This document shows positions 34,486-43,322 of a DNA stretch of 64,000 nucleotides, piece by piece; within the stretch, counting starts at the first letter, position 1, and the number at the start of each line of letters is the position of its first letter. The notes beneath the pieces are model-generated. The model did no database searches. It had not been told where the DNA came from and saw only the letters and a list, made by a program, of their open reading frames with translations. The DNA is from Psychrobacillus lasiicapitis. GTDB lineage: Bacteria > Bacillota > Bacilli > Bacillales_A > Planococcaceae. Where the stretch lies: contig NZ_VDGH01000008.1 of assembly GCF_006861795.1 (NCBI RefSeq), forward strand, positions 124,001 through 188,000, written 5' to 3'. Made by a program: the position numbers and the translations under genes.

Positions 34486-35008
34486 TTAATTTCGCCTCCT
34501 TTACTGTTGCATCGTTTGGTTCAGTAATAATTTTCAATACATTACCTATTCCAGCCAATATTAGAAGTCCACCACCTATACAAATAAATGAATAAGGAAT
34601 CCATAAAGGAACAGAAAGTAACGTTGGAGAAACGGATCCTCGCTCGAAGGAGCTAGCTGTGATATTCCATCCGTATATAAGTAATATAGCTGCATACGGA
34701 ATTACTAATATCACGTTAATTATTCGTAATACTTTATTAGCTTTACCTTTTAACTTATCGAGAAAGAAAGTTACCTTAAGATGTTCATCCTCAATCAGTA
34801 AATAACCCATGGAAAAGAAAACGATAAATTGCAAAATATACGATGATATTTCATTTGTCCAGATAGTTGGAGATCTAAATCCATACCTAGCAATCACTTC
34901 ATAAAAGACAATAATAGCAAGCAAGGCTATTAAAATAGCTAATAAGTAAACAATCGTTTTTTGTACGTATTCGATGCCTTTCAATACACCTCTCATAACG
35001 ATCACCAA
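34478..35008 (-). CDS. dctQ: TRAP transporter small permease (DctQ family)
   Basis: A 176-residue protein with four hydrophobic segments (about 15-40, 50-70, 90-112 and 130-150), including FYEVIARYGFRSPTIWTNEIS, a typical DctQ region. It bridges the binding protein and the large permease. It lies between dctP and dctM in one transcript and overlaps dctM by eight bases. Confidence 0.9.
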   Translation of the reverse strand: MVIVMRGVLKGIEYVQKTIVYLLAILIALLAIIVFYEVIARYGFRSPTIWTNEISSYILQFIVFFSMGYLLIEDEHLKVTFFLDKLKGKANKVLRIINVILVIPYAAILLIYGWNITASSFERGSVSPTLLSVPLWIPYSFICIGGGLLILAGIGNVLKIITEPNDATVKEAKLID

Positions 35009-35079
35009 CTCTCTTCAGATTTCTCAAAGGACATAAGTCACCCAAGATTATGATGTTTCTTATGTCCTTCAGATCCAAA

Positions 35080-36123
35080 TTATTGTTCGTTTGCTTTCTC
35101 TACCAATTCCAATAAGCGCTCGCCTATTTCACCTGAAGATTCAACGTATGCCTTATAACGATTAGAAGCTGCTTCTTTCCATAGTCCCATTTCTGTCTCA
35201 GAAGGTGTATATAGTTCTATCCCATGTTCCACCAATTGTTTTTTGTAGACTAAATCTTTTTCCTTTGCTTCTTTTCTTGACTGCTCTTGAGCAATTTCAG
35301 AAGCCTCTTCTATTGCTTTTTGTACATCTTCTGGCAACGATTCCCACCAATTAAGGTTTGTAGCTCCTTGAAAGGAAAGACTTAATAAGGTCATATCTGT
35401 TCCATATTTAGTTACTTCATACAAACTCCGATCAATTACTGAGGAAGGTCCTGTAGTGTAGCCATCTATCGCTCCATGCTCAAGCGCTTGATATATTTCC
35501 TGTGAACTCATACTTACTGGTGAAGCTCCTAGTTCTTCCAACATTAAGGATGCACCTTGACCAAAGCCTCTCATAATCTGTCCTGAAACATCCTTTGGTA
35601 CTTTGATTGGTTTACTTCCATAGAGTTCCACTGTTCCATAAGACGGCCATCCAATCAATTTCATCCCCAGCTTCTCAAATTGAGTATTAAATATGTCACC
35701 AAACTCTCCATCCTCAGCTGTCCACATAGACTCCCAAGAATTAAACAGTAATGGTAAATCCGTAACTTGTAACGGTTTTGCCTCTCCACCTGCTAGAAAA
35801 CCTGTTGTAATCTGTCCTATTTGAACGCCTCCCGTTGCAAGGGCATCTGGCAATTGTGTGTCGTTATATAGCTGTCCATTCGAGAATGTACTCGGAATTA
35901 AGTGAATGGAAGTATCTTTTGTTTTCTTATCAATTTCTTCCGCCAGTACTTCAAAATAAACACCAGTCGCATGCTCTTTCGGTAAGTTATAAGCAATTTT
36001 GATTGTTTGTGTTTTTTGATTTTTGTTATCTCCTGCTTTAGCGACAGAATCATTGCCCTTACTGCAACCAGTTAAAATCATTAATAAAATTAAACATAGG
36101 AATAAAAGCTTCTTCATAAACAT
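35080..36123 (-). CDS. dctP: TRAP solute-binding lipoprotein (DctP family)
   Basis: A 347-residue extracytoplasmic binding protein held to the membrane by a lipid. The signal ends in MILTGC, so Cys about 20 is the lipid-bearing residue. The DctP fold is shown by IKIAYNLPKEHATG at the start of the mature part, the RGFGQGASLMLEELGASPVSMS segment (with the conserved arginine that contacts ligand carboxylates) and YQALEHGAIDGYTTGP. A cre site lies just upstream (36140-36153), so glucose probably represses it through CcpA. The ATG may be at 36123 or two codons later; AAGGGGG serves both. Confidence 0.92.
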   Translation of the reverse strand: MFMKKLLFLCLILLMILTGCSKGNDSVAKAGDNKNQKTQTIKIAYNLPKEHATGVYFEVLAEEIDKKTKDTSIHLIPSTFSNGQLYNDTQLPDALATGGVQIGQITTGFLAGGEAKPLQVTDLPLLFNSWESMWTAEDGEFGDIFNTQFEKLGMKLIGWPSYGTVELYGSKPIKVPKDVSGQIMRGFGQGASLMLEELGASPVSMSSQEIYQALEHGAIDGYTTGPSSVIDRSLYEVTKYGTDMTLLSLSFQGATNLNWWESLPEDVQKAIEEASEIAQEQSRKEAKEKDLVYKKQLVEHGIELYTPSETEMGLWKEAASNRYKAYVESSGEIGERLLELVEKANEQ

Positions 36124-36139
36124 TTAACCCCCTTATTTG

Positions 36140-36153
36140 TGGTAACGCTTTCA
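36140..36153. promoter_or_regulatory. cre site (CcpA operator) upstream of dctP
   Basis: TGGTAACGCTTTCA fits the core consensus TGNNARCGNWWWCA at all positions. It lies in the 48-base gap between the MmgE/PrpD gene and dctP. It may block an internal promoter or act as a roadblock in the operon. Confidence 0.6.
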
Positions 36154-36171
36154 TTTATTTCCACAGACTAT

Positions 36172-37608
36172 TTACACAATGCGCTCTTCCTTACTTTCAC
36201 TCATAAAACCCTTAATGTTTTCAATCCACTCTTTGAGAGAATGTAATTTTTCCATTTCTAGTCCTTGTTGAAAAAAATGTTCCATTTTACTTTTTTGTTT
36301 ACTATCTACCTCATCACCATAAGCAAAAGTTAGGCAGTCAGACCATTTAGCTTCATATTCTTCTAAATTCATAGGCTTTCCTTTTGAACCAGGTGCGTGC
36401 TTAACTTCTTTTTCTATCACTTTGCCTTCTTTTGTTACTACGGACACATACACTGGTAACTTTTCGATTTCCTCGGAATCTGTGATTTCCCCTTCATATT
36501 CTGATAGCTGGACGATACCAAAGAGTTTTTGAATTTTGTCTCTTTGCACCATGGAATCTGTAAATGAGTTCAATTGAATTTCTCCATCTTCCAAAGCAGC
36601 TAAACAAGTATATTCAGCACTAAATTTTCCTTGTAGACCGGTTTTTGGCTTATGATGAATAAGTGCAGTTAGTCCATTTGGAGGAACCGATACATTTATC
36701 TCAACTACTTCACTAAGTTTTAAATTATTTTCCTTTCTTATTTCCAACATCCCATCAATAAAACGGTGGGTCAAATAACAACAAGGGAATTTTTTTACAC
36801 TTAATCCATTAATCTCATAGTCATGTTGCCCACCAAATATTGTGTTTTGCATGTTTTTGGATAAATGTACAAATGGATCACTACCTGTATAGGCTTGAAA
36901 AAAACCTCTTTCCTCAAAAATTTCTTTATTAGCGGTTAATCCTTCTTCAGCCAATAAAACAGCCTGTATTGAATGTTGGGCAGCTAAGCCTACGTGAAGA
37001 GGCTTGGTCATCGTTCCAAAATTCTTTTGAAGTCCGCCTGCCATCGAAGCGGAAATAGCAATGGCATTTTGCAATTTTTCTTTATTGAATCTCATCAGAT
37101 GTCCGCAAGCTGCTGTTGCTCCAATCGTTCCAAGTGTACTTGTAGAGTGCCATCCAAGATCATAATGTTTGAATCCCATCACTTTACCTATCGTTATCAT
37201 GACTTCTGTTCCTACCACATAAGCAGCTAGTATATCCTTCATAGATTTCTCCAAATATTCACCTAGTGTAAAAATAGAAGCCACTATTGGTGCACTTGGA
37301 TGCGCCAAAATGGTTGGCGTTACATCATCAAAATCTAACGCATGCGTCGCTGTCCCATTAATAAGAGCCGCATATTCCAATGGAACTTTTTCTAACTCTC
37401 CCCAAATAGAGGCCATCGCATAATTCGTAGACTTTTTCATATAAGTCTTTTTGACAACTTCTACACTTGGCTCGTTCCATCCCGCCAACGCGACCGCTAT
37501 TGTATCAATAATTGCAAGTTTAGAAATCTCAATAATTTCCGTACCTAAACTCTCATAGCTAACAGAACCTATATAATCAGCCATTTGTTCCAAAAATTTT
37601 TTTTGCAT
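36172..37608 (-). CDS. MmgE/PrpD family protein
   Basis: A 478-residue protein of the family that includes 2-methylcitrate dehydratase and cis-aconitate decarboxylase. Family segments are GTATHALDFDDVTPTILAHP, LGWHSTSTLGTIGATAA and KNFGTMTKPLHVGLAAQ. It should act on a free tricarboxylate or dicarboxylate by dehydration, isomerisation or decarboxylation. It is the first gene of the operon, divergent from a LysR gene, ahead of the TRAP transporter. No methylcitrate synthase or methylisocitrate lyase gene is nearby, so this is not a standard propionate operon. The exact reaction cannot be read from the sequence. Confidence 0.88.
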   Translation of the reverse strand: MQKKFLEQMADYIGSVSYESLGTEIIEISKLAIIDTIAVALAGWNEPSVEVVKKTYMKKSTNYAMASIWGELEKVPLEYAALINGTATHALDFDDVTPTILAHPSAPIVASIFTLGEYLEKSMKDILAAYVVGTEVMITIGKVMGFKHYDLGWHSTSTLGTIGATAACGHLMRFNKEKLQNAIAISASMAGGLQKNFGTMTKPLHVGLAAQHSIQAVLLAEEGLTANKEIFEERGFFQAYTGSDPFVHLSKNMQNTIFGGQHDYEINGLSVKKFPCCYLTHRFIDGMLEIRKENNLKLSEVVEINVSVPPNGLTALIHHKPKTGLQGKFSAEYTCLAALEDGEIQLNSFTDSMVQRDKIQKLFGIVQLSEYEGEITDSEEIEKLPVYVSVVTKEGKVIEKEVKHAPGSKGKPMNLEEYEAKWSDCLTFAYGDEVDSKQKSKMEHFFQQGLEMEKLHSLKEWIENIKGFMSESKEERIV

Positions 37609-37701
37609 TTTTCTCCCCCCTTTAATGAATTTAATTAAACCTTTAATTAAAAACAGAATTATTAGTATATTTATAACATTGAAAATTCAATCAGTCTAAT
37701 A

Positions 37702-37736
37702 TATAGTTTGAATAATACTTATAGAAAAAAACTATA
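37702..37736. promoter_or_regulatory. Inverted repeat between the divergent MmgE/PrpD and LysR genes
   Basis: TATAGTTT (37702-37709) and AAACTATA (37729-37736) are perfect complements 19 bases apart in the 145-base divergent spacer. The placement suits the operator of the LysR regulator encoded at 37754, though the right arm is close to that gene's ribosome binding site. Confidence 0.45.
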
Positions 37737-37753
37737 GCTATGAGGAGGTTAGA

Positions 37754-38641
37754 ATGGAGCCTAAAATTCTTAACTATGTCATTACACTGGCCAATGAAAA
37801 AAATTTTACGAAGGCAGCACGCAAACTTCATTTGGCACAGCCCTCTTTAAGTTACCAAATAAGTAAACTAGAAAAAGAATTGGGAATACTGTTATTCAAT
37901 AGAGAAAATGAGGTATCTCTCACTTATGCTGGGAAGGTGTTCATCTCCCATGCCAGACAGATTATCAATCAGTTTCAACAACTGAACTCTGAAATAATTG
38001 ACGTGGCAGAGATGAAAAAAGGCCAACTGCTTGTTGGAAGTTTAGCCCACACAGGTGCGTATATGCTACCTAAAACAATTTCGAGATTTAAGGATAAATT
38101 TCCAGGTATTGACCTTATACTAATCGAGGATACAAGTGTCAATTTACAATTACTGATTTCGAGTGGTCAGCTTGAAATAGGACTCATGTCGATGCCAATC
38201 ACAAATAATGAGCTCGAGAAAGAAACTATTTTAGAAGAGGATATTTTACTCGCTATTCCGACCAATCATTGGTTAGCTAGTTATGAGGAAGTCGATTTGA
38301 AGGATTGCAAGGATGAACCTTTCATATTCATTAAAGAAGGCAACCACTTTAGAAAAAAAACATATGATTTATGTGTACAATCCGGCTTCGAACCTAAGAT
38401 TGTTTTCGAAAGTATCAATATCAATACATGCCAATCTCTTGTCACCGCTGGAGTCGGAATTTCTTTCGTTCCTAGAATGGTTGTGAACGAATTTCAACTA
38501 ACAAATAAACCTGTCTACCTCCCTATCAAAGCAGAGAAAATTAACCCAAAGAGAGAAATTGTAATAGCGTATAAAAATGATCGATATCTCTCCAAAGCCG
38601 CACGAGCTTTTATAAATACGATGAGTGAGTTATATAATTAA
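37754..38641 (+). CDS. LysR-family transcriptional regulator
   Basis: A 295-residue regulator. The N-terminal helix-turn-helix contains NEKNFTKAARKLHLAQPSLS and ISKLEKELGILLF. The effector-binding domain follows from about residue 90 (GQLLVGSLAHTGAYMLP). It is divergent from the MmgE/PrpD-TRAP-CoA operon and is the likely activator of that operon, with an intermediate of the pathway as effector. ATG at 37754 follows GAGGAGG. A terminator at 38.68 kb separates it from the converging ABC transporter genes. It shows ordinary similarity to the LysR protein at 26.9 kb. Confidence 0.92.
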   Translation: MEPKILNYVITLANEKNFTKAARKLHLAQPSLSYQISKLEKELGILLFNRENEVSLTYAGKVFISHARQIINQFQQLNSEIIDVAEMKKGQLLVGSLAHTGAYMLPKTISRFKDKFPGIDLILIEDTSVNLQLLISSGQLEIGLMSMPITNNELEKETILEEDILLAIPTNHWLASYEEVDLKDCKDEPFIFIKEGNHFRKKTYDLCVQSGFEPKIVFESININTCQSLVTAGVGISFVPRMVVNEFQLTNKPVYLPIKAEKINPKREIVIAYKNDRYLSKAARAFINTMSELYN

Positions 38642-38678
38642 GAGCTAAATAAATTATTTCCTAAAAAAACACATTTTT

Positions 38679-38707
38679 AACGCCCACCTGATGAACAGGC
38701 GGGCGTT
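38679..38707. terminator. Bidirectional terminator
   Basis: AACGCCCACCTG and CAGGCGGGCGTTT pair with one mismatch around a five-base loop, a GC-rich stem between the converging LysR and ABC ATPase genes. Confidence 0.88.
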
Positions 38708-38746
38708 TGTCGATACTTTCTTATTAAATATTAGATGAACTACTTC

Positions 38747-39883
38747 TTATACCGATATTTTTTCCAGTAGCCTCTCTTCTGCCTTAATCCGCTGACCGCT
38801 CTCCTCATCGTAAAAGTGGGCACAGTCCATCTCAAAGCCGAGCATGACTTCCTCTCCTGGTGAAACAATCGTACGTGATTCTACCTGGGCGATGAATTCT
38901 TGTGGACCAATGGATGAATAGAGGAGCATATCTGAACCGGTCAATTCGGAAACAACAATCTTCGCACGTAAATGCTCAAAACGAGGTTCTCCCTTCAGCC
39001 CAGTCTGCATTTTAATATGCTCTGGACGGATTCCCATGACAATCGTTTCTCGATCATAGCCTTGTCCTTTTAAAACTGCTAGCTTATCTTGTGGAACCTT
39101 CAGTTCGATACCTTCTGAAACAAAGCGGTTTCCTACTATTTTACCTGAAAAGAAATTCATAGCAGGAGATCCGATAAAGCTTCCGACGAATACATTTTCC
39201 GGATAGTCATATACGGTCTTTGGAGTTCCAACCTGTTGGATTACACCGTCTTTCATAATGACAATTCGAGTGGCCATCGTCATTGCTTCTGTTTGGTCAT
39301 GCGTCACGTAAATAGAAGTTGTTTTAAGACGTTGATGAAGCTTGGCGATTTCTGCTCGCATTTGGAAACGTAATTTCGCATCTAGATTCGATAGGGGTTC
39401 ATCCATTAGAAACAGTTTCGCCTCTCGAACGATGGCGCGTCCTAATGCGACACGCTGCTTCTGCCCACCGGATAACGCACTTGGTTTACGTTTCAACAAA
39501 TCCTGCAAGCCTAAAATTTCTGCCGCTTCTCTCACTCGACGATCGATTTCTTTTTTATTGGTCTTCCGTATTTTTAATCCAAATGCGATATTGTCATAAA
39601 CAGTCATATGAGGATAGAGCGCGTAGTTTTGGAATACCATTGAAATGCCACGATTTGCAGGGGGTACATCATTCATCAGCTTGTCGTCTAGAAAAAACTC
39701 TCCGTCCGTAATCTCTTCAAGCCCTGCTATCATTCGTAGCATCGTCGATTTCCCACATCCAGATGGTCCTACAAGTACTATGAACTCCCCATCCTCCACA
39801 TGTAGGTTAAAATCTGTTACCGCATTCCCTTTTATCGATTTATCATATTGTTTGTTAATGTTTTTCAACAGCAACTCAGCCAT
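38747..39883 (-). CDS. Sugar ABC transporter ATP-binding protein (MsmX/UgpC type)
   Basis: A 378-residue ATPase that powers the permeases encoded upstream. Walker A is GPSGCGKST near residue 38, the signature is LSGGQKQRVALGRAI, and Walker B is LFLMDEPLSNLDAKL. The C-terminal 130 residues form the TOBE/MalK-type regulatory domain (VMGIRPEHI). The start at 39883 is chosen because GGGGGAAG precedes it; a 35-codon upstream extension would overlap the permease gene. It is the last gene of a complete CUT1 importer. No glycosidase gene is nearby to name the sugar. Confidence 0.92.
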   Translation of the reverse strand: MAELLLKNINKQYDKSIKGNAVTDFNLHVEDGEFIVLVGPSGCGKSTMLRMIAGLEEITDGEFFLDDKLMNDVPPANRGISMVFQNYALYPHMTVYDNIAFGLKIRKTNKKEIDRRVREAAEILGLQDLLKRKPSALSGGQKQRVALGRAIVREAKLFLMDEPLSNLDAKLRFQMRAEIAKLHQRLKTTSIYVTHDQTEAMTMATRIVIMKDGVIQQVGTPKTVYDYPENVFVGSFIGSPAMNFFSGKIVGNRFVSEGIELKVPQDKLAVLKGQGYDRETIVMGIRPEHIKMQTGLKGEPRFEHLRAKIVVSELTGSDMLLYSSIGPQEFIAQVESRTIVSPGEEVMLGFEMDCAHFYDEESGQRIKAEERLLEKISV

Positions 39884-39899
39884 TTTACTTCCCCCATTC

Positions 39900-40757
39900 T
39901 TATGATTTTCCGCCTGATTGTAAATTGATACCTTGTATGAAATACTTTTGGAAGAAGAAGAACAGAATGACGACTGGTAAAAGTACAAACAATGACCCTG
40001 CCATCAAGTAATTCCACTGCGTATTCATCTCTCCTTTAAACACTTGAAGTCCTAATTGAAGCGTATATAAATTCTCATTATTCACATAGAGAAGTGGTCC
40101 TAAGAAATCATTCCAAGCTCCATTGAACGAAAAAATCGCCACGGTTGCCATTGCAGGTTTAGTCAATGGAATGCCGATCTTTCTCCAAATATAGAAATGA
40201 CTTGCTCCTTCCATCTTGGCCGCTTCAATCATTTCATTCGGAATCGTCATATAGAACTGGCGAAGCAGAAATATATTAAATGCACCGCCAAAAAAAGCGG
40301 GTACGACAAGCGGCAAGTATGTATTGACCCAGCCAAGCTTTGAAAATAGAACGTACTGTGGGATAAGTGTCACAAAACCAGGGATCATCATCGTCGATAG
40401 AACGATGGCGAACAAAACATTTCTTCCTTTAAACGGTATCTTCGCAAACCCATATGCCACAAAAGAGTTGACAATCACTTGTCCGATTACGACCAAAATA
40501 GTAATGGTCAGCGTATTAATCGTGTACAAATCAAATGGAGCCGCTTCCCATGTTTTCAAGTAATTCTCCCATTTCCAATCAGTAGGGAAGAATGTCGGTG
40601 GGAAACTCATCACTTCCTTCATCGTTTTCAGGGAAGTGGAAATCATCCACCAAAGCGGCGAAAGGAATAATAGACTACCAATACACAATAAGATAAAATT
40701 CGCAATCTTCAGTACTTTCTTCCGATTAGTCATACTTGCAAAATAAGCATCCTTCAT
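39900..40757 (-). CDS. Sugar ABC transporter permease (MalG type)
   Basis: A 285-residue inner-membrane permease with six hydrophobic segments. The EAA loop that docks the ATPase reads EAAKMEGASHFYIWRKIGIPL. It overlaps the MalF-type gene by four bases and is followed 16 bases later by the ATPase gene. It pairs with the MalF-type permease to make the channel for a sugar or glycerol-phosphate-type substrate of the CUT1 class. Confidence 0.92.
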   Translation of the reverse strand: MKDAYFASMTNRKKVLKIANFILLCIGSLLFLSPLWWMISTSLKTMKEVMSFPPTFFPTDWKWENYLKTWEAAPFDLYTINTLTITILVVIGQVIVNSFVAYGFAKIPFKGRNVLFAIVLSTMMIPGFVTLIPQYVLFSKLGWVNTYLPLVVPAFFGGAFNIFLLRQFYMTIPNEMIEAAKMEGASHFYIWRKIGIPLTKPAMATVAIFSFNGAWNDFLGPLLYVNNENLYTLQLGLQVFKGEMNTQWNYLMAGSLFVLLPVVILFFFFQKYFIQGINLQSGGKS

Positions 40758-41665
40758 TTTTTCGCCTCCCCTTCATAATGCACCCAGCGAGGAGCGAGTT
40801 TTAGATTGATCATTGTTAGTACAAAAACGATGAGGAACAGTACCCATGACATAGCCATTGCGTAGCCCATATCAAATACTTTGAATGCTTTATTCCACAT
40901 ATAGTAGTTGTAGAAAAGTAGCGAGTTGACAGGACCTCCACCACCATTGGTCATAACATATGCCTCCTGGAAAATCTGGAAGCCACCGATGAGACTTGTC
41001 ACTACATCAAAAAAGATAACCGGTGTAATCATTGGTATTGTAATGTAGCGGAATTGCTGCCACGTGCTGGCACCATCTATTTCCGCTGCTTCATAAAGCG
41101 ACTTCGGTACACCCTGTAGACTTGCCAAATACAAGAGCATTCCACCGCCGACGCTCCAAAGCTTCATTAAAATTAGCGAAGGCTTCGTCCATTCGGGATC
41201 AAACAACCAATTCGGGCCATCAATGCCGACCCAACCGAGCATCATATTGATTAACCCCGTGCCCGGGTCGAGTAACTGCATCCATAAAAGATAAACACCA
41301 ACGCCCGATAAGACCGCTGGTAAGTAATAGATGGTACGGAAAAAGCGAAGTCCGGGTACATCTTGATTGAGTAGAACAGAAAGGAAAATAGCGCCAATCG
41401 TTGTAAGAGGAACAGAGAAAGCGACGTAATATAGCGTATTGTAGAGGGATGTCCAGAACAGTTGGTCATCCATTAGTAACTTCTCGTAGTTTCTAATCCC
41501 GATGAAATCCATCTGGGAGGTAATATTATAATTGGTAAAACTGGCACCTAGTGAAAATAACAGTGGTCCTGCTGTAAAGATAAGAAAACCGATGATCCAA
41601 GGAAGGATAAATATGTATCCAACAAGACCTTCCTGCCGTTTAAAATGTAACTTTCTCTTTTTCAT
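40754..41665 (-). CDS. Sugar ABC transporter permease (MalF type)
   Basis: A 303-residue permease with six membrane segments, a first one at about 18-38. The EAA loop is EAAEIDGASTWQQFRYITIPM. Start and context are clear: 57 bases after the binding-protein gene and a four-base overlap (ATGA) with the MalG-type gene. Part of a CUT1 family importer; specificity is set by the binding protein and is unknown. Confidence 0.92.
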   Translation of the reverse strand: MKKRKLHFKRQEGLVGYIFILPWIIGFLIFTAGPLLFSLGASFTNYNITSQMDFIGIRNYEKLLMDDQLFWTSLYNTLYYVAFSVPLTTIGAIFLSVLLNQDVPGLRFFRTIYYLPAVLSGVGVYLLWMQLLDPGTGLINMMLGWVGIDGPNWLFDPEWTKPSLILMKLWSVGGGMLLYLASLQGVPKSLYEAAEIDGASTWQQFRYITIPMITPVIFFDVVTSLIGGFQIFQEAYVMTNGGGGPVNSLLFYNYYMWNKAFKVFDMGYAMAMSWVLFLIVFVLTMINLKLAPRWVHYEGEAKK

Positions 41666-41722
41666 TGAACTATCCCCTTATGTATAGAAAAGGAGGAGAG
41701 CATTTCTGCTCCCCTTTTATCT

Positions 41723-43042
41723 TTATTGATTTTCTTTCACTAATCGCTCGACTGCCGCTTGGGCATCCTGCAATGCTTTTGTAGGAGTTTTCTTTCCTAG
41801 CATGACATTATCTATTTCCGGATTGATAAGAGTCGGAAAGTCCGGTGCCTGAAGAGGTGTCGGTGTTAACAATGTGTTTGGCATGTTTTCGACAGCCATC
41901 TGGTACACAATTCTGTCCTTCTCTGACATCTCTGCATTCTTAGCAGTTGCCTCTGCAGCTTTTATGTTCGCTACATTGTCATAGTTTTTGACAGCCCAGT
42001 ATTCTTGCGCATCTTGATCCGTCAAATATTTGATAAACTCCCAAGCTTCCTTTGGATGGCTTGAACCTTCTGGGATTTCAGCTACAAACCCGCCTCCCCA
42101 GCTTGTGTGGCCATTACCAGGCTCGCTTTCAGGCAGCATTGCTACGCCAAAGTCCAGTTCAGGAGCATAATCACGGATTTGCGTATTGAATGTTGGAGTG
42201 TTGACAAACATCGCTAATTTCCCTGTGAAGAAAGGATTTGACTGCTGACTGTCTATTTGGGATTTATACGAATTAATGACGTTATCGCCGTAACGTTCCT
42301 TCCACCCTAATAACCAATCCAACGTTTGACGATTTATATCTGTGTCCACTTCGACATTTCCTTTATTATCCACAACGTTTTGGCCTGCTGCGTTCAACAT
42401 CCATACGTCATAGTTAATACCAAATAGCGGATAGAATCCCAAACGGTCATATGTATCGCCGTTCTTTTTATCTAATTTTGCTGCGTATTCTTCTAGTTCA
42501 GCCCATGTTGTCGGTGGCTTTTCTGGATCTAGTCCAACTTCTTTAAAAGCCTCTTTGTTGTAATAGAGAATACGAGTATCTGTATTGAATGGAACTCCAT
42601 ACGAATCTCCTTCATATAAAGTAGCTTCCCATAGTTCAGGGTAGAATCGCTCAGAAATATCATCTTTCTCTAGAAATTGCGATAAATTCATTGCTTGTTT
42701 CTTCTGTCCGCGGAGTGCTGTCGCTTTGATATCATTAATGACAACATCTGGCGGATCGCCGGCTGCTATTGACGCAAGCTCTTTCGTCCAAATATCGCCC
42801 CATGGTACGAAAGTATGTTTTACAACAATCTCATCTTGCGAGTTATTAAAGTCCTCGATAATCTTTTCAATGACAGGCCTTCTAATCTCAGACCCCCAGA
42901 AACTCCAAAAATCGACGACCACCTTACCCTCTGCTCCTGCCTCCAGAGCAGCGCCCTTATCGCTTCCAACCTGGAAGCCAGCGCAACCTGAAAGAAGCAA
43001 CATCACTGCAATTAGTGAAAACAACATTCCCTTTTTAAACAA
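41723..43042 (-). CDS. Extracellular sugar-binding lipoprotein
   Basis: A 439-residue solute-binding protein of the CUT1 (MalE/UgpB-like) class. The signal ends in LLLSGC, so it is a lipoprotein. Typical segments are VVVDFWSFWGSE at the start of the mature part, AAGDPPDVVINDI and WGGGFVAEIPEGSSHPKEAW. It is the first gene of the ABC operon. The upstream 280 bases hold the terminator of the next gene but no clear cre site. Sugar type unknown. Confidence 0.92.
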   Translation of the reverse strand: MFKKGMLFSLIAVMLLLSGCAGFQVGSDKGAALEAGAEGKVVVDFWSFWGSEIRRPVIEKIIEDFNNSQDEIVVKHTFVPWGDIWTKELASIAAGDPPDVVINDIKATALRGQKKQAMNLSQFLEKDDISERFYPELWEATLYEGDSYGVPFNTDTRILYYNKEAFKEVGLDPEKPPTTWAELEEYAAKLDKKNGDTYDRLGFYPLFGINYDVWMLNAAGQNVVDNKGNVEVDTDINRQTLDWLLGWKERYGDNVINSYKSQIDSQQSNPFFTGKLAMFVNTPTFNTQIRDYAPELDFGVAMLPESEPGNGHTSWGGGFVAEIPEGSSHPKEAWEFIKYLTDQDAQEYWAVKNYDNVANIKAAEATAKNAEMSEKDRIVYQMAVENMPNTLLTPTPLQAPDFPTLINPEIDNVMLGKKTPTKALQDAQAAVERLVKENQ

Positions 43043-43224
43043 CTCTTTCTCCTCCTTCAGGATTTATAACAAAATACATACGACTTCCTTTTCCCTCTTA
43101 ATCTGACAAATAAACTTATTTTTCTTAAAATAGTTTATTAGTCTTTCTTTTAACTTCTTTTGTACCCTGTTTAAAGAACTAAATACTCACTCTCGTTTAG
43201 TTGTATAGTTTTCTACCATCTAAA

Positions 43225-43260
43225 AAAGTCCATTCATCAATTTCTCGATGAATGGACTTT
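43225..43260 (-). terminator. Terminator of the nitronate monooxygenase gene
   Basis: AAAGTCCATTCATC (43225-43238) and GATGAATGGACTTT (43247-43260) are perfect 14-base complements, followed on the minus strand by a six-base T-run. It shares its stem with the hairpin at 28873-28900. Confidence 0.9.
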
Positions 43261-43322
43261 GAAAAGATAAAGGAATAGTAGTCAAAAACATTTCTTACAC
43301 AGAGTTAGTATCACCTGATATT

